From Zwartia sp. (lineage in GTDB: Bacteria > Pseudomonadota > Gammaproteobacteria > Burkholderiales > Burkholderiaceae_B), in NCBI GenBank assembly GCA_030653405.1, contig JAURZO010000214.1, positions 1 through 15,844 of the forward strand: a stretch of DNA of 15,844 nucleotides, read 5' to 3'. Shown piece after piece: positions 1 through 7,265 of the stretch. Numbering within the stretch: the first letter of the stretch is position 1; every line of letters starts with the position of its first letter. The notes below the pieces were generated by a model. The model was not told the origin of the DNA. It ran no database searches and saw nothing but the letters and a program-made list of their open reading frames with translations. The position numbers and the translations under genes are program-made.

Positions 1-348
1 AAAGGAATGGCGGGCACGCATGTTCCTGTCGCGGTCGCGCATGGCGAGGGTTTTGCCAACTTTGCCCGTCAAGGGAATGCGGACAAGGTACTTGGCGCCT
101 TGCGCTATGTGGATCATCGTGGACAAGCGACAGAGACGTACCCGCTGAATCCAAATGGAAGTCCGGGCGGGCTCACCTCTGTTACCACTGAGGATGGACG
201 CTTTACGGTCATGATGCCTCACCCTGAGCGGGTCACGAGAAATGTGATGATGTCGTGGTCGCCTGAGTCATGGGGCCCAAAAGACACCCAAGGCGCCTAT
301 ACGCCTTGGATGCGGATTTTCCAGAACGCCCGCACGTCGCTAGGCTGA
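1..348 (+). CDS. purL: Phosphoribosylformylglycinamidine synthase, C-terminal end (partial)
   Basis: This is the last 115 codons of PurL, open at the left edge of the window. PurL makes FGAM from FGAR, glutamine and ATP in de novo purine synthesis, in the cytoplasm. What is visible is the end of the class-I glutamine amidotransferase domain. It carries the HGEG motif near the left edge, the YPLNPNGSPGG segment typical of PurL, and the catalytic His-Glu pair in MMPHPER (His codon 220-222, Glu codon 226-228). The PWMRIFQNAR tail is also characteristic of proteobacterial PurL. The nucleophilic cysteine lies outside the window. The reading frame runs in from position 1, so the ATG at 7 is internal. 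The stop (346-348) overlaps the 3' end of the convergent thioesterase gene by 9 bp. The guaB and guaA genes downstream are also purine genes. Confidence 0.96.
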   Translation, partial: KGMAGTHVPVAVAHGEGFANFARQGNADKVLGALRYVDHRGQATETYPLNPNGSPGGLTSVTTEDGRFTVMMPHPERVTRNVMMSWSPESWGPKDTQGAYTPWMRIFQNARTSLG

Positions 349-876
349 GTCCATAATCATGCAGGTTGTGGTGGCAAAGGCGTGAAGTTTGCCATCGGGT
401 CCGAGGATTTTACCCTCGGCCGTGGCGACTTTTCTACCAACCTGGATGACCGTGCCCACGGCACGCACACGACCCACATTCGGGGTCAAGGCGCGCGTCA
501 TTTTTACGCTCAAGTCCAAGGTCGTATAGCCTTTTCCTGGCGGCAACATTGAATGTATCGCATTGCCAACAGCACCGTCCAAGATGCTGGCGAACCAGCC
601 TCCGTGAACAGTTCCCTGCACATTCAGGACGGCTTCGGTCGGATTGCCTTGAATCACCGCCCGACCTGGCTCGATCTCCATCAGCATGTAGTTCATGGTG
701 ATGGCCATTGGTCCCGTTGGTAAATCTCCCCGTCTCACAGCTTGCATAATTTCAAGCCCAGACATATTTAAAACGTTGTCGGATTTCAAAAAACCGGAGA
801 GTCGGCCGTTTTTCATGCTTTCAAGCAAGGTTTTTTCCTCCGCCAGCCAGCGGTCCAAGGTATCTTTTGTGGTCAT
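340..876 (-). CDS. PaaI-family hotdog-fold thioesterase
   Basis: This 178-residue protein has a single hotdog domain (about residues 70-175) after an N-terminal extension. The signature HGGWFASILD (residues 91-100) matches the PaaI/TIGR00369 type, in which an HGG motif is followed by an acidic residue; Asp100 sits where the catalytic Asp of PaaI lies. Members hydrolyse acyl- or aryl-CoA thioesters in the cytoplasm and often clear dead-end CoA esters in aromatic catabolism. The substrate here cannot be read from the sequence. The start at 876 has only a weak ribosome binding site, so a later start such as Met21 is possible but would shorten the N-terminal region. The gene is divergent from guaB (gap 877-990) and overlaps the 3' end of purL by 9 bp. 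It is longer than the roughly 140 residues usual for PaaI because of the N-terminal helix region. Confidence 0.85.
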   Translation of the reverse strand: MTTKDTLDRWLAEEKTLLESMKNGRLSGFLKSDNVLNMSGLEIMQAVRRGDLPTGPMAITMNYMLMEIEPGRAVIQGNPTEAVLNVQGTVHGGWFASILDGAVGNAIHSMLPPGKGYTTLDLSVKMTRALTPNVGRVRAVGTVIQVGRKVATAEGKILGPDGKLHAFATTTCMIMDSA

Positions 877-960
877 TTTTGGGGATTTTCCAAAGAAATA
901 TTTGTTGCGGTTGTGTGTTTTAGCATTAAGAGTTCGTCAGATGTAGTGGTTTTGCCATCG

Positions 961-966
961 TATAAT
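961..966 (+). promoter_or_regulatory. Putative guaB -10 element
   Basis: A perfect TATAAT lies 25 bp upstream of the guaB ATG at 991, which implies a leader of only about 18 nt. No good -35 is present at 16-18 bp spacing, so an activator or a weak -35 contact would be needed. The position supports translation starting at 991 and not at the upstream in-frame ATG at 913, which would lie before the transcription start. Confidence 0.5.
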
Positions 967-990
967 CACGCTTTGCGCCCGGAGCTTTTC

Positions 991-2451
991 ATGCGTCTTA
1001 TCCAAACTGCGCTCACCTTCGACGATGTTCTGCTGGTTCCTGCCTTCTCGCAGGTGCTCCCCCGCGACACTTCGCTGGTCACACGCCTCACACGAAACAT
1101 TTCCCTCAATATTCCTCTGGTATCCGCAGCGATGGATACCGTGACCGAATCTCGCCTCGCGATTGCGATGGCTCAAGAGGGTGGCATCGGAATCATCCAC
1201 AAAAATCTGACGGCTGATCAACAGGCGCACGAAGTCGCGCGCGTCAAACGCCACGAGTTCGGTATTGTGATTGATCCGATCACAGTCACCCCAGACATGA
1301 AGGTGCGCGACGCGATCGCATTGCAGCGTCAACATGGGATTTCTGGCTTGCCAGTGGTGCAGGGCGGTAAGGTCGTCGGTATCGTCACAAATCGTGATTT
1401 GCGTTTTGAGGATCGCCTGGACGCGCTGATCGCCACGGTCATGACCCCCAAAGAGCGATTGGTCACGATGATTGAGGGCACGACCCTTTCCGAAGCCCAG
1501 ACGCTGATGCATAAGCACCGCCTTGAGCGCGTGTTGATCGTCAACAAAGACTTTCAGTTGCGTGGCTTGGCGACAGTCAAAGACATCGTTAAAAACACCG
1601 AGCATCCTGCCGCAAGCAAAGATAGCCACGGTCAGCTGCGTGTCGGTGCGGCTGTCGGTGTGGGCGAGGGCACAGAAGAGCGGGTTGAAAAGCTCGCAGC
1701 TGCAGGCGTCGATGTCATCGTCGTCGACACCGCGCATGGCCACTCCGCTGGGGTGATCGAGCGTGTGCGTTGGGTCAAAACAAATTACCCCAAAGTCGAA
1801 GTCATTGGCGGCAACATCGCAACGGCTGATGCGGCCCGTGCTTTGCTGAATGCTGGTGCGGATGCTGTTAAGGTCGGCATTGGTCCAGGTTCAATCTGCA
1901 CGACGCGTGTCGTCGCCGGTGTCGGTGTTCCGCAAATCACAGCGATTTCGGATGTCTCCAAGGCCCTCGAGGGTACCGGTGTGCCCCTGATCGCCGACGG
2001 TGGCGTGCGCTACTCAGGTGACGTCGCCAAAGCGATTGCAGCGGGCGCCTCAACAGTCATGATGGGTGGCATGTTCGCAGGTACCGAAGAAGCGCCTGGT
2101 GAAGTCGTGTTGTTCCAGGGACGCTCATACAAGTCTTATCGTGGCATGGGAAGCTTGGGCGCCATGACGGATGGTTCGGCTGATCGCTATTTTCAGGATC
2201 CCGCCAACAACGCCGACAAGCTTGTTCCCGAAGGGATCGAGGGCCGCGTCCCTTACAAAGGTAGTGTGCTTGCGATTATTTTCCAACTTGTGGGTGGTGT
2301 TCGCGCATCGATGGGCTACTGCGGCTGCGCGTCGATCGAAGAGATGCGCACCAAGCCGCAGTTTGTCCAGATTACCGCAGCAGGTATGCGCGAGTCGCAC
2401 GTGCACGACGTTCAGATCACCAAAGAAGCGCCTAACTACCGCGCAGACTAA
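991..2451 (+). CDS. guaB: Inosine-5'-monophosphate dehydrogenase
   Basis: GuaB oxidises IMP to XMP with NAD+, the first committed step to GMP, in the cytoplasm. From the ATG at 991 the product is 486 residues, close to the usual 487-488 of proteobacterial IMPDH. That start begins MRLIQTALTFDDVLL, the conserved N-terminus, and has a GGAG at 981-984 with 6-nt spacing. The (beta/alpha)8 barrel is interrupted by a CBS-pair (Bateman) domain at roughly residues 93-200, the usual site of allosteric nucleotide binding. The catalytic loop GPGSICTTR carries Cys303 (E. coli Cys305). The flap motif YRGMGSLGAM begins at Tyr383. The frame is open 26 codons further upstream to an ATG at 913, but that stretch shows no family similarity. 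guaA follows 114 bp downstream in the same direction, and the two probably form a guaBA operon. Confidence 0.97.
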   Translation: MRLIQTALTFDDVLLVPAFSQVLPRDTSLVTRLTRNISLNIPLVSAAMDTVTESRLAIAMAQEGGIGIIHKNLTADQQAHEVARVKRHEFGIVIDPITVTPDMKVRDAIALQRQHGISGLPVVQGGKVVGIVTNRDLRFEDRLDALIATVMTPKERLVTMIEGTTLSEAQTLMHKHRLERVLIVNKDFQLRGLATVKDIVKNTEHPAASKDSHGQLRVGAAVGVGEGTEERVEKLAAAGVDVIVVDTAHGHSAGVIERVRWVKTNYPKVEVIGGNIATADAARALLNAGADAVKVGIGPGSICTTRVVAGVGVPQITAISDVSKALEGTGVPLIADGGVRYSGDVAKAIAAGASTVMMGGMFAGTEEAPGEVVLFQGRSYKSYRGMGSLGAMTDGSADRYFQDPANNADKLVPEGIEGRVPYKGSVLAIIFQLVGGVRASMGYCGCASIEEMRTKPQFVQITAAGMRESHVHDVQITKEAPNYRAD

Positions 2452-2517
2452 TGACTAGTCCGGCGAGATCTTGTTGTTTGGATGATCTTGTACGACCGGT
2501 ATTCTTTGTTCATTTAG

Positions 2518-2541
2518 TTCACCGGCCTTTAGGCCGGTGAA
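2518..2541 (+). other. Perfect hairpin in the guaB-guaA spacer
   Basis: A 10-bp perfect inverted repeat (TTCACCGGCC at 2518-2527 and its complement at 2532-2541) surrounds a TTTA tetraloop. It is flanked by two copies of the heptamer CATTTAG (2511-2517 and 2545-2551). No run of T follows directly, so it is not a textbook intrinsic terminator. It could act as a partial terminator or attenuator, or as a 3'-end stabiliser for guaB mRNA, and would set the ratio of guaB to guaA. It ends 24 nt before the guaA start. Confidence 0.6.
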
Positions 2542-2565
2542 TCTCATTTAGATAGGTATCCTCTC

Positions 2566-4158
2566 ATGCATCAGCGCATTCTCATCCTTGATTATGGTTC
2601 ACAAGTCACTCAGCTCATTGCGCGTCGTGTGCGAGAGGCGGGTGTTTACTGTGAGCTTCACCCTGGCGATGTGAGCGCCGCGTTTTTACATGAGCAAAAG
2701 GCACAAGGCCTCAAGGGCATCATCTTGTCGGGTAGTCATGCTTCGGTATACGACGAGGACGCTCTAAAGGTGCCCCACGAAGTGTTTGAAATAGGCGTAC
2801 CCGTTCTTGGCATTTGTTATGGCATGCAAGCGATGGCGCAACAGCTTGGGGGCGAGGTCAATTTTGCAGATCACCGCGAGTTTGGCTATGCCGAGGTACG
2901 CGCGCGCGGACATACGCCTCTACTCAAAGATATTGTCGATTTCACGACTCCCGAGGGTCATGGGATGCTCAAGGTCTGGATGAGTCATGGTGACCAAGTC
3001 ACACGCTTGCCAGAGGGTTTTAAAGTCATGGCGTCGACGGCTTCGTGCCCGATCGCTGGCATGGCCGACGAAGCGCGTGGCTTCTATGCCGTACAGTTTC
3101 ACCCTGAGGTGACCCATACTGTTCAAGGCCAGGCACTCCTAAATCGCTTTGTTCTGGACATTTGTGGCTGTGTCGGTGACTGGACCATGCCGACTTATGT
3201 GGACGAGGCCGTTGCCCGTATCAGAGAGCAGGTGGGTGAGGACGAGGTGATTTTGGGCTTATCCGGCGGTGTCGACTCCTCCGTCGCCGCCGCACTGATT
3301 CACAAGGCGATTGGTGATCGTCTGACCTGCGTATTTGTCGATCACGGTTTGCTGCGTCTCGACGAGGGTAAGCAAGTCATGGAAACGTTTGCGCAGAACA
3401 TGGGCGTGCGCATCATTCATGTGGATGCGACAGAGCAGTTCATGGGCAAGCTTTCTGGAGTCTCCGACCCCGAAGCCAAGCGCAAGATCATCGGTCGCGA
3501 GTTTGTCGAGGTGTTTCAGGTCGAAGCCGGTAAACTCAAACAAGCTAAATGGCTCGCTCAAGGCACAATTTATCCTGACGTGATCGAGTCGGCAGGTGCC
3601 AAGACAGGCAAGGCGGTCGCCATTAAGTCACACCACAATGTGGGCGGCTTACCCGATACCTTGAATCTCAAGCTGCTTGAGCCGTTGCGCGAATTGTTCA
3701 AAGACGAGGTGCGCAAGCTCGGTCTGGCACTCGGCCTGCCACATGGCATGGTGTACCGCCATCCCTTCCCAGGCCCTGGCTTGGGTGTGCGGATTTTGGG
3801 TGCGGTCAATACTGAGTTTGCTAATCTACTGCGACGTGCGGATGCTATTTTTATCGAAGAGCTGCGCAACACCATCGATCCAGAGACTAAACAGTCTTGG
3901 TACGACCTGACTTCACAAGCCTTTGCGGTTTTCTTGCCTGTGAAGTCGGTTGGTGTGATGGGTGATGGACGCACTTATGACTACGTCGTGGCGTTACGTG
4001 CGGTGCAGACATCGGACTTCATGACAGCGGATTGGGCGCCGTTGCCCTATCCGCTGCTCGCAAAAGTCTCCTCGCGCATTATTAACGAAGTACGCGGTAT
4101 AAATCGAGTCGTGTACGACGTCTCGAGTAAGCCGCCTGCGACCATTGAGTGGGAATAA
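2566..4158 (+). CDS. guaA: GMP synthase (glutamine-hydrolysing)
   Basis: GuaA aminates XMP to GMP using glutamine and ATP, completing the branch opened by GuaB. The 530-residue product (E. coli 525) shows the full architecture. An N-terminal class-I glutamine amidotransferase has Cys84 in GICYGMQ and the His179-Glu181 pair in QFHPEV. The ATP pyrophosphatase domain has the P-loop SGGVDSS at residues 233-239. The C-terminal dimerisation domain ends in the conserved PPATIEWE. The start at 2566 matches the family N-terminus (ILILDYGSQ); a weak AGG lies 9 nt upstream. The gene lies 114 bp downstream of guaB behind a perfect hairpin and is probably co-transcribed with it. The convergent universal-stress gene ends 22 bp beyond the guaA stop, with no evident strong terminator between them. 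Confidence 0.97.
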   Translation: MHQRILILDYGSQVTQLIARRVREAGVYCELHPGDVSAAFLHEQKAQGLKGIILSGSHASVYDEDALKVPHEVFEIGVPVLGICYGMQAMAQQLGGEVNFADHREFGYAEVRARGHTPLLKDIVDFTTPEGHGMLKVWMSHGDQVTRLPEGFKVMASTASCPIAGMADEARGFYAVQFHPEVTHTVQGQALLNRFVLDICGCVGDWTMPTYVDEAVARIREQVGEDEVILGLSGGVDSSVAAALIHKAIGDRLTCVFVDHGLLRLDEGKQVMETFAQNMGVRIIHVDATEQFMGKLSGVSDPEAKRKIIGREFVEVFQVEAGKLKQAKWLAQGTIYPDVIESAGAKTGKAVAIKSHHNVGGLPDTLNLKLLEPLRELFKDEVRKLGLALGLPHGMVYRHPFPGPGLGVRILGAVNTEFANLLRRADAIFIEELRNTIDPETKQSWYDLTSQAFAVFLPVKSVGVMGDGRTYDYVVALRAVQTSDFMTADWAPLPYPLLAKVSSRIINEVRGINRVVYDVSSKPPATIEWE

Positions 4159-4180
4159 TTTTTATTAACTAAGCATTTAT

Positions 4181-4615
4181 TTACAGAACAACTACCGGAA
4201 TCGTGGCGTGCACGATCACGGCCTGAGTGTCACTGCCGATCAGCGCACCCTTAAAGCCAGTGCGCTTGTGGGAGGCCATGATGATGGCATCCACGCCCGA
4301 TTTCTTGGCAGCATCCAGAATGCCCTCGTAGACCGTTGAGCTAAATACATGGCAAGTGTTGACTGTCATGTCAGCAAAAACAGGCTTGGCCTTGGCAAAC
4401 ACGATCTCCGCATATTCTTCGCATGTTTTTTTATGAAGGTCCTCTGACAGCACGTGGCCAAATCGGCTGGACGAGTACATGTTAGGTAATTCAGGGTCTG
4501 AAACGAATGCCAGCGTTACCTTTGCGCCGTCACTCTTCACTAAGCTGGCAATGCCTTTGAGCCTATCTGCAAGTTTTTCATCGTCGGCGATGGGAACCAA
4601 AAGGTGCTTGAACAT
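4181..4615 (-). CDS. Universal stress protein (UspA family)
   Basis: This 144-residue single-domain Usp protein has the alpha/beta fold start MFKHLLVPIADDEK. The C-terminal region ASHKRTGFKGALIGSDTQAVIVH aligns with the Usp nucleotide-binding loop. In ATP-binding members this loop reads G-2x-G-9x-G(S/T). Here the first two glycines are Ala and Lys and only the final GS is kept, so ATP binding is uncertain. Usp proteins act in the cytoplasm in survival under starvation, oxidative stress or oxygen limitation. The ATG at 4615 has a clear AAGGA ribosome binding site. A perfect FNR/ANR box is centred about 126 bp upstream (4735-4748), which fits the known Anr control of several Pseudomonas usp genes. 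It is convergent with guaA and has a long upstream gap to itself. Confidence 0.88.
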   Translation of the reverse strand: MFKHLLVPIADDEKLADRLKGIASLVKSDGAKVTLAFVSDPELPNMYSSSRFGHVLSEDLHKKTCEEYAEIVFAKAKPVFADMTVNTCHVFSSTVYEGILDAAKKSGVDAIIMASHKRTGFKGALIGSDTQAVIVHATIPVVVL

Positions 4616-4704
4616 GTATTTTCCTTATTAAGCGGTGGCAATTGCGCGCCTGATCAGTGCCGACACGTTCCACCATGCTAAATCGAAAGACCGTTCAACA
4701 GGAC

Positions 4705-4710
4705 ATTCTT
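4705..4710 (-). promoter_or_regulatory. Possible -10 element of the usp promoter
   Basis: On the minus strand this reads AAGAAT, a moderate -10 match. It would place transcription start near 4698. The FNR/ANR box centre (4741.5) would then lie about 43 bp upstream of the start, close to the -41.5 position typical of class II FNR activation. The -10 match itself is weak and is supported mainly by that spacing. Confidence 0.35.
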
Positions 4711-4734
4711 TTTCGTTCGAAACACCCCTATGAA

Positions 4735-4748
4735 TTGATGTAAATCAA
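4735..4748. promoter_or_regulatory. FNR/ANR-type anaerobic regulator box
   Basis: The sequence TTGATGTAAATCAA is an exact match to the FNR/ANR consensus TTGAT-N4-ATCAA. The dyad extends outward by AA/TT on each side (4733-4750). It lies upstream of the minus-strand universal-stress gene, which is the only gene start within several hundred bases. FNR-family regulators bind such boxes when oxygen is low. The target assignment is inferred from orientation and spacing. Confidence 0.75.
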
Positions 4749-4788
4749 TTTGTCCCCAGTTTAGAGACCTCTGTCAACTGCTTGGAAG

Positions 4789-4813
4789 ATTCCGCAGACA
4801 CTATCTGCGGAAT
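4789..4813. repeat. Inverted repeat in the usp-HAD gap
   Basis: The arms ATTCCGCAGA (4789-4798) and TCTGCGGAAT (4804-4813) are perfectly complementary around a 5-nt loop. Neither side has a T-tract, so a terminator role is doubtful. It lies about 40 bp from the FNR/ANR box on the side away from usp. Confidence 0.45.
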
Positions 4814-5035
4814 TGGGTCTGATCATATTTTCACTCACCACAGCTAGTAATTCGAGATCCCCATAATGTTCGAATCTCTTACTGAACTTTCTATTGATGA
4901 ATTCGCGTAGCGCGCCCTCTGGGAGAGGGATCTGAAATACAGGATGTAGTTCCCTGCTGATCCAGCTCTCTGATTATTTGGGTGTAGCTGCGTGGTTGCT
5001 GCAGACAGGGAATGGTCTACGTTTAAACTGATTTT

Positions 5036-5704
5036 TTAGAAAGTAGACGTTAATTGACGACGAATGTATTCAACCGCCTCGAGCATCCCCTCGAGCACAG
5101 CGGTCGCACTTTCAAAATTGTGATTTGCAGAAAGCGAAGTCGGCAAGGCCAAGCAGGGGATCCCGGCCTGTGTTGCAGCTTTCAGTCCGTGTTCGGTGTC
5201 TTCAATCGCGAGACACTCCTCGGCTTTGAGTCCCAACCTATCAAGCGCAAGCAGATAGCAATCAGGTGCGGGTTTACTTGCCTCGACGTCATCTGCTGAA
5301 ATGACAAATGAAAAGTGTTTTCCAAACGGATATGACCTGACCGTGGCATGAACGGAATGATGATTGGCGCCCGTCACAATCGCCAGGGTCAGGCCTGCCT
5401 CAAGCAAAGCATGGACAGCTTCGTTTACACCTCGCATTAATGGATATGCATTGTCAGCGAGAAATTCGTTTGTGACGGCGTGCTTTTCCTCTGCCAGCTG
5501 TTGGGCAGAGAGGTTAAGGTTGTAGCGCTTAATTAAGTCAGTCGCGTTCGTCAGCGTCGGCATCCCTGCGCACTCGGTGTTGAATACTTCCTCTGTTAAT
5601 GCCACGCCATATCGATTGAGCACTTCCGTCCACAATCGATAGTGAATAGGTTCGGAGTCGACCAGCGTCCCATCGTGATCAAAAAGAATCGCGCGTAATC
5701 TCAT
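5036..5704 (-). CDS. HAD-superfamily phosphatase (subfamily IA, beta-phosphoglucomutase/Gph-like)
   Basis: The 222-residue protein has all four HAD motifs: motif I FDHDGTLVDS (nucleophile Asp9, acid/base Asp11), motif II IVTGAN (Thr111), motif III SKPAPDCY (Lys144) and motif IV IEDTEHG (Glu168, Asp169). A helical C1 cap sits between motifs I and II, at about residues 16-95. Such proteins dephosphorylate small phosphorylated metabolites in the cytoplasm or act as phosphomutases; the substrate cannot be told. No signal peptide is seen. The gene starts 15 bp after the M20 peptidase stop with no strong ribosome binding site of its own, so it is probably translated as the last gene of the Bug-catC-M20-HAD transcript. 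Its link to muconate metabolism is by position only. Confidence 0.82.
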   Translation of the reverse strand: MRLRAILFDHDGTLVDSEPIHYRLWTEVLNRYGVALTEEVFNTECAGMPTLTNATDLIKRYNLNLSAQQLAEEKHAVTNEFLADNAYPLMRGVNEAVHALLEAGLTLAIVTGANHHSVHATVRSYPFGKHFSFVISADDVEASKPAPDCYLLALDRLGLKAEECLAIEDTEHGLKAATQAGIPCLALPTSLSANHNFESATAVLEGMLEAVEYIRRQLTSTF

Positions 5705-5719
5705 GGCGGCACACTCAAC

Positions 5720-6874
5720 TCAAAATGCCGCATGCACTTTACTGAGCGTTAACAAGACGGCTTTTGCACGGGGTACAAAGGAGTCGATCTCTGTGTATTC
5801 GTCTGGTGTGTGAAATTTGCCGCCCACCGGACCCGTCGCGCATAACGTGATTGCGCCCAAGCTCGATGTGACGCCTGAGTCGGCACAGCCGCCGCTAAAT
5901 TCCTGTTCTGTCTTGTGCCCCAGGCCTGCCAGCGTTTCTTGATAGAGTCTGAATAATGCTAAAGAATCAGGGGAGGGCACAAAGGGCTTGAACTCGCCGA
6001 TCACATTGAGGCTGGAGAGCGTTCCTGTAATGAAGTTTTTATTGCAAATACAGCGAATGCGCCCCATGATCTGTTCGCGCTGCTCGAGATCTTTCACGCG
6101 GACATCAATTGATGCTTTAGCGGAAGGGGCAGAGGTATTGACCGATTGTCCGCCTGAGATCAAGCCAACACTCACAGTCAGACCTTGGTCTATGTCGGTC
6201 AGCTTATCAAGCTCGACGATTTTGTTGGCGATCTCGGAAATGGCATTGATGCCTTCACTGAAGTTTCCGCCGGAGTGGGCCGCTTTACCCTGCACGCCCA
6301 TTTCCAGAAAAATCCCGCCTTTACGGCCAGTGACGACGTTGCCTGAGGGCCGTCCCGGCTCAGAGTTAAAAACAAAAGCCGCCTTTTTAGCAAAAGTTTC
6401 GATGACACTTTTGCTCAGCGGTGAGCCGATCTCTTCATCACAAGTGAATAGTGCGGTGACCTCAGGTGAGGTCTGTTTCGTCTGGACGAGGGATGCAATA
6501 ATGAAAGCATTCATCACAACTCCGGCCTTCATGTCCGCGACGCCAGGACCATAGGCTCGGTTGCCTTCAATACGGAAGGGCCGTTTTTCCACTTCACCTT
6601 TTGGAAATACGGTGTCACAGTGTCCCATCAGTAGAACAGGTCGCGCACCGCTGCCACCTGGATTGACGGTGACGGATAGCGCAGCCTCAACCCCATCAAC
6701 GAAGTGTGATTCCGTTTTTAGTCCAAAGCTTTCAAAGAACGCCTGCAGGCGTCGAAAAACTTGCGACACGCCCTCTTTGTAGTAGCTGTGCGAATCAATA
6801 TTGACGAGATCTTTGAGCAGCGTCAGCATCGCAGGATGCTGGGATTCGATCCATGAGGCGGGAGAGGTGGGCAT
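5720..6874 (-). CDS. M20 metallopeptidase, glutamate carboxypeptidase (CPG2)-like
   Basis: A 384-residue di-zinc hydrolase of the M20 family. The visible zinc and catalytic motifs are GHCDTVF (His85, Asp87), GVADMKAG (bridging Asp114), TCDEEIG (general base Glu147, ligand Glu148), SEPGR (Glu172) and GGKFHTPDEY (His355). Their spacing follows CPG2 closely. The lid/dimerisation domain (about 185-300) contains AAHSGGNFSEG with His200. Family members cleave C-terminal amino acids, often glutamate, or act as N-acyl amino acid amidohydrolases. Unlike CPG2, no export signal is apparent, so it is probably cytoplasmic. In this setting it might release an aromatic or carboxylic acid from an amino-acid conjugate; that is inference. 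It lies between the catC-like gene (87-bp gap) and the HAD gene (15-bp gap) in one direction. AAAGG lies upstream of the ATG at 6874. Confidence 0.88.
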   Translation of the reverse strand: MPTSPASWIESQHPAMLTLLKDLVNIDSHSYYKEGVSQVFRRLQAFFESFGLKTESHFVDGVEAALSVTVNPGGSGARPVLLMGHCDTVFPKGEVEKRPFRIEGNRAYGPGVADMKAGVVMNAFIIASLVQTKQTSPEVTALFTCDEEIGSPLSKSVIETFAKKAAFVFNSEPGRPSGNVVTGRKGGIFLEMGVQGKAAHSGGNFSEGINAISEIANKIVELDKLTDIDQGLTVSVGLISGGQSVNTSAPSAKASIDVRVKDLEQREQIMGRIRCICNKNFITGTLSSLNVIGEFKPFVPSPDSLALFRLYQETLAGLGHKTEQEFSGGCADSGVTSSLGAITLCATGPVGGKFHTPDEYTEIDSFVPRAKAVLLTLSKVHAAF

Positions 6875-6961
6875 AGGGCTTTGACCTTTAGAGGAAGAAA
6901 ATGCACCGCTAAAGATCTTTATATCACGCCCTACGCCAGCCGCGAATTGGGATGAGTTATC

Positions 6962-7243
6962 TCAATGCGAGATGGCTGAAGGATGCCCGCACAGCGCCGT
7001 GACCTTGATTTTCATATAGGGGAAGAGTGGTAGCCCGCTTAGGAGGGTATGTAACTCCTCGTTGCTATCCACATCGAAAATACTGACGTTTTTGTATTCA
7101 CCAACGACGCGCCAGATATGCGCCCATTTACCGGACCGCTGCAGTTCTTGTGAATAGGCCTTCTCACGCACCTTGATTTCGTTAGCGACTTCCGCAGGCA
7201 TATCAAGCGGAATATTGACGGTCATTTCAGCCATAAACAACAT
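6962..7243 (-). CDS. catC: Muconolactone delta-isomerase family protein
   Basis: This 93-residue protein matches CatC along its whole length (about 96 in Pseudomonas putida): MTVNIP near the N-terminus, REKAYSQELQRSGKW in the middle, VSIFDV, then LPLFPYMKIKVTALCGHPSAI at the end. CatC converts (+)-muconolactone to beta-ketoadipate enol-lactone, the third step of the catechol ortho-cleavage pathway, as a large homo-oligomer in the cytoplasm. The start at 7243 has a good AAGGA site. It lies 22 bp downstream of the Bug receptor gene, so the two are almost certainly co-transcribed from the promoter at 8358-8386. The matching catB-like gene is about 2 kb away in its own unit, unlike the contiguous catBC of Pseudomonas. 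The protein could act on a substituted muconolactone. Confidence 0.9.
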   Translation of the reverse strand: MLFMAEMTVNIPLDMPAEVANEIKVREKAYSQELQRSGKWAHIWRVVGEYKNVSIFDVDSNEELHTLLSGLPLFPYMKIKVTALCGHPSAISH

Positions 7244-7265
7244 GGATCTTCCTTTTTAGTTACGT

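Larger units (their letters stand above)
4616..5035. other. 420-bp gap between usp and the HAD gene
   Basis: I see no credible gene here. The right part of usp control (possible -10, FNR/ANR box) occupies 4698-4750. A 10-bp perfect stem with a CACTA loop lies at 4789-4813. A short CCCTCT/AGAGGG stem lies at 4915-4929. A longer-range 7-bp repeat pairs TTCCCTG (4950-4956) with CAGGGAA (5006-5012). GTCTAC and GTAGAC (5015-5020 and 5043-5048) flank the end of the HAD gene. The right part may hold a weak 3' structure for the minus-strand operon that ends at 5036; no T-tract terminator is evident. A small RNA is conceivable, but I see no promoter and terminator pair that supports one. Confidence 0.4.

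Noticed and set aside
913..990. Upstream in-frame ATG extending guaB by 26 codons
   Set aside because: The extension has no IMPDH similarity, lies before the TATAAT at 961-966, and the ATG at 991 has the GGAG site and the conserved N-terminus.
937..1743. 268-codon open frame antisense to guaB
   Set aside because: It is a shadow of guaB with no recognisable family features.
4751..4790. Rightward promoter under the FNR/ANR box
   Set aside because: No -10-like hexamer is found at the expected distance and no gene begins to the right.
5988..6554. 188-codon open frame antisense to the M20 gene
   Set aside because: It lies wholly within a gene with complete catalytic motifs and has no recognisable domain.
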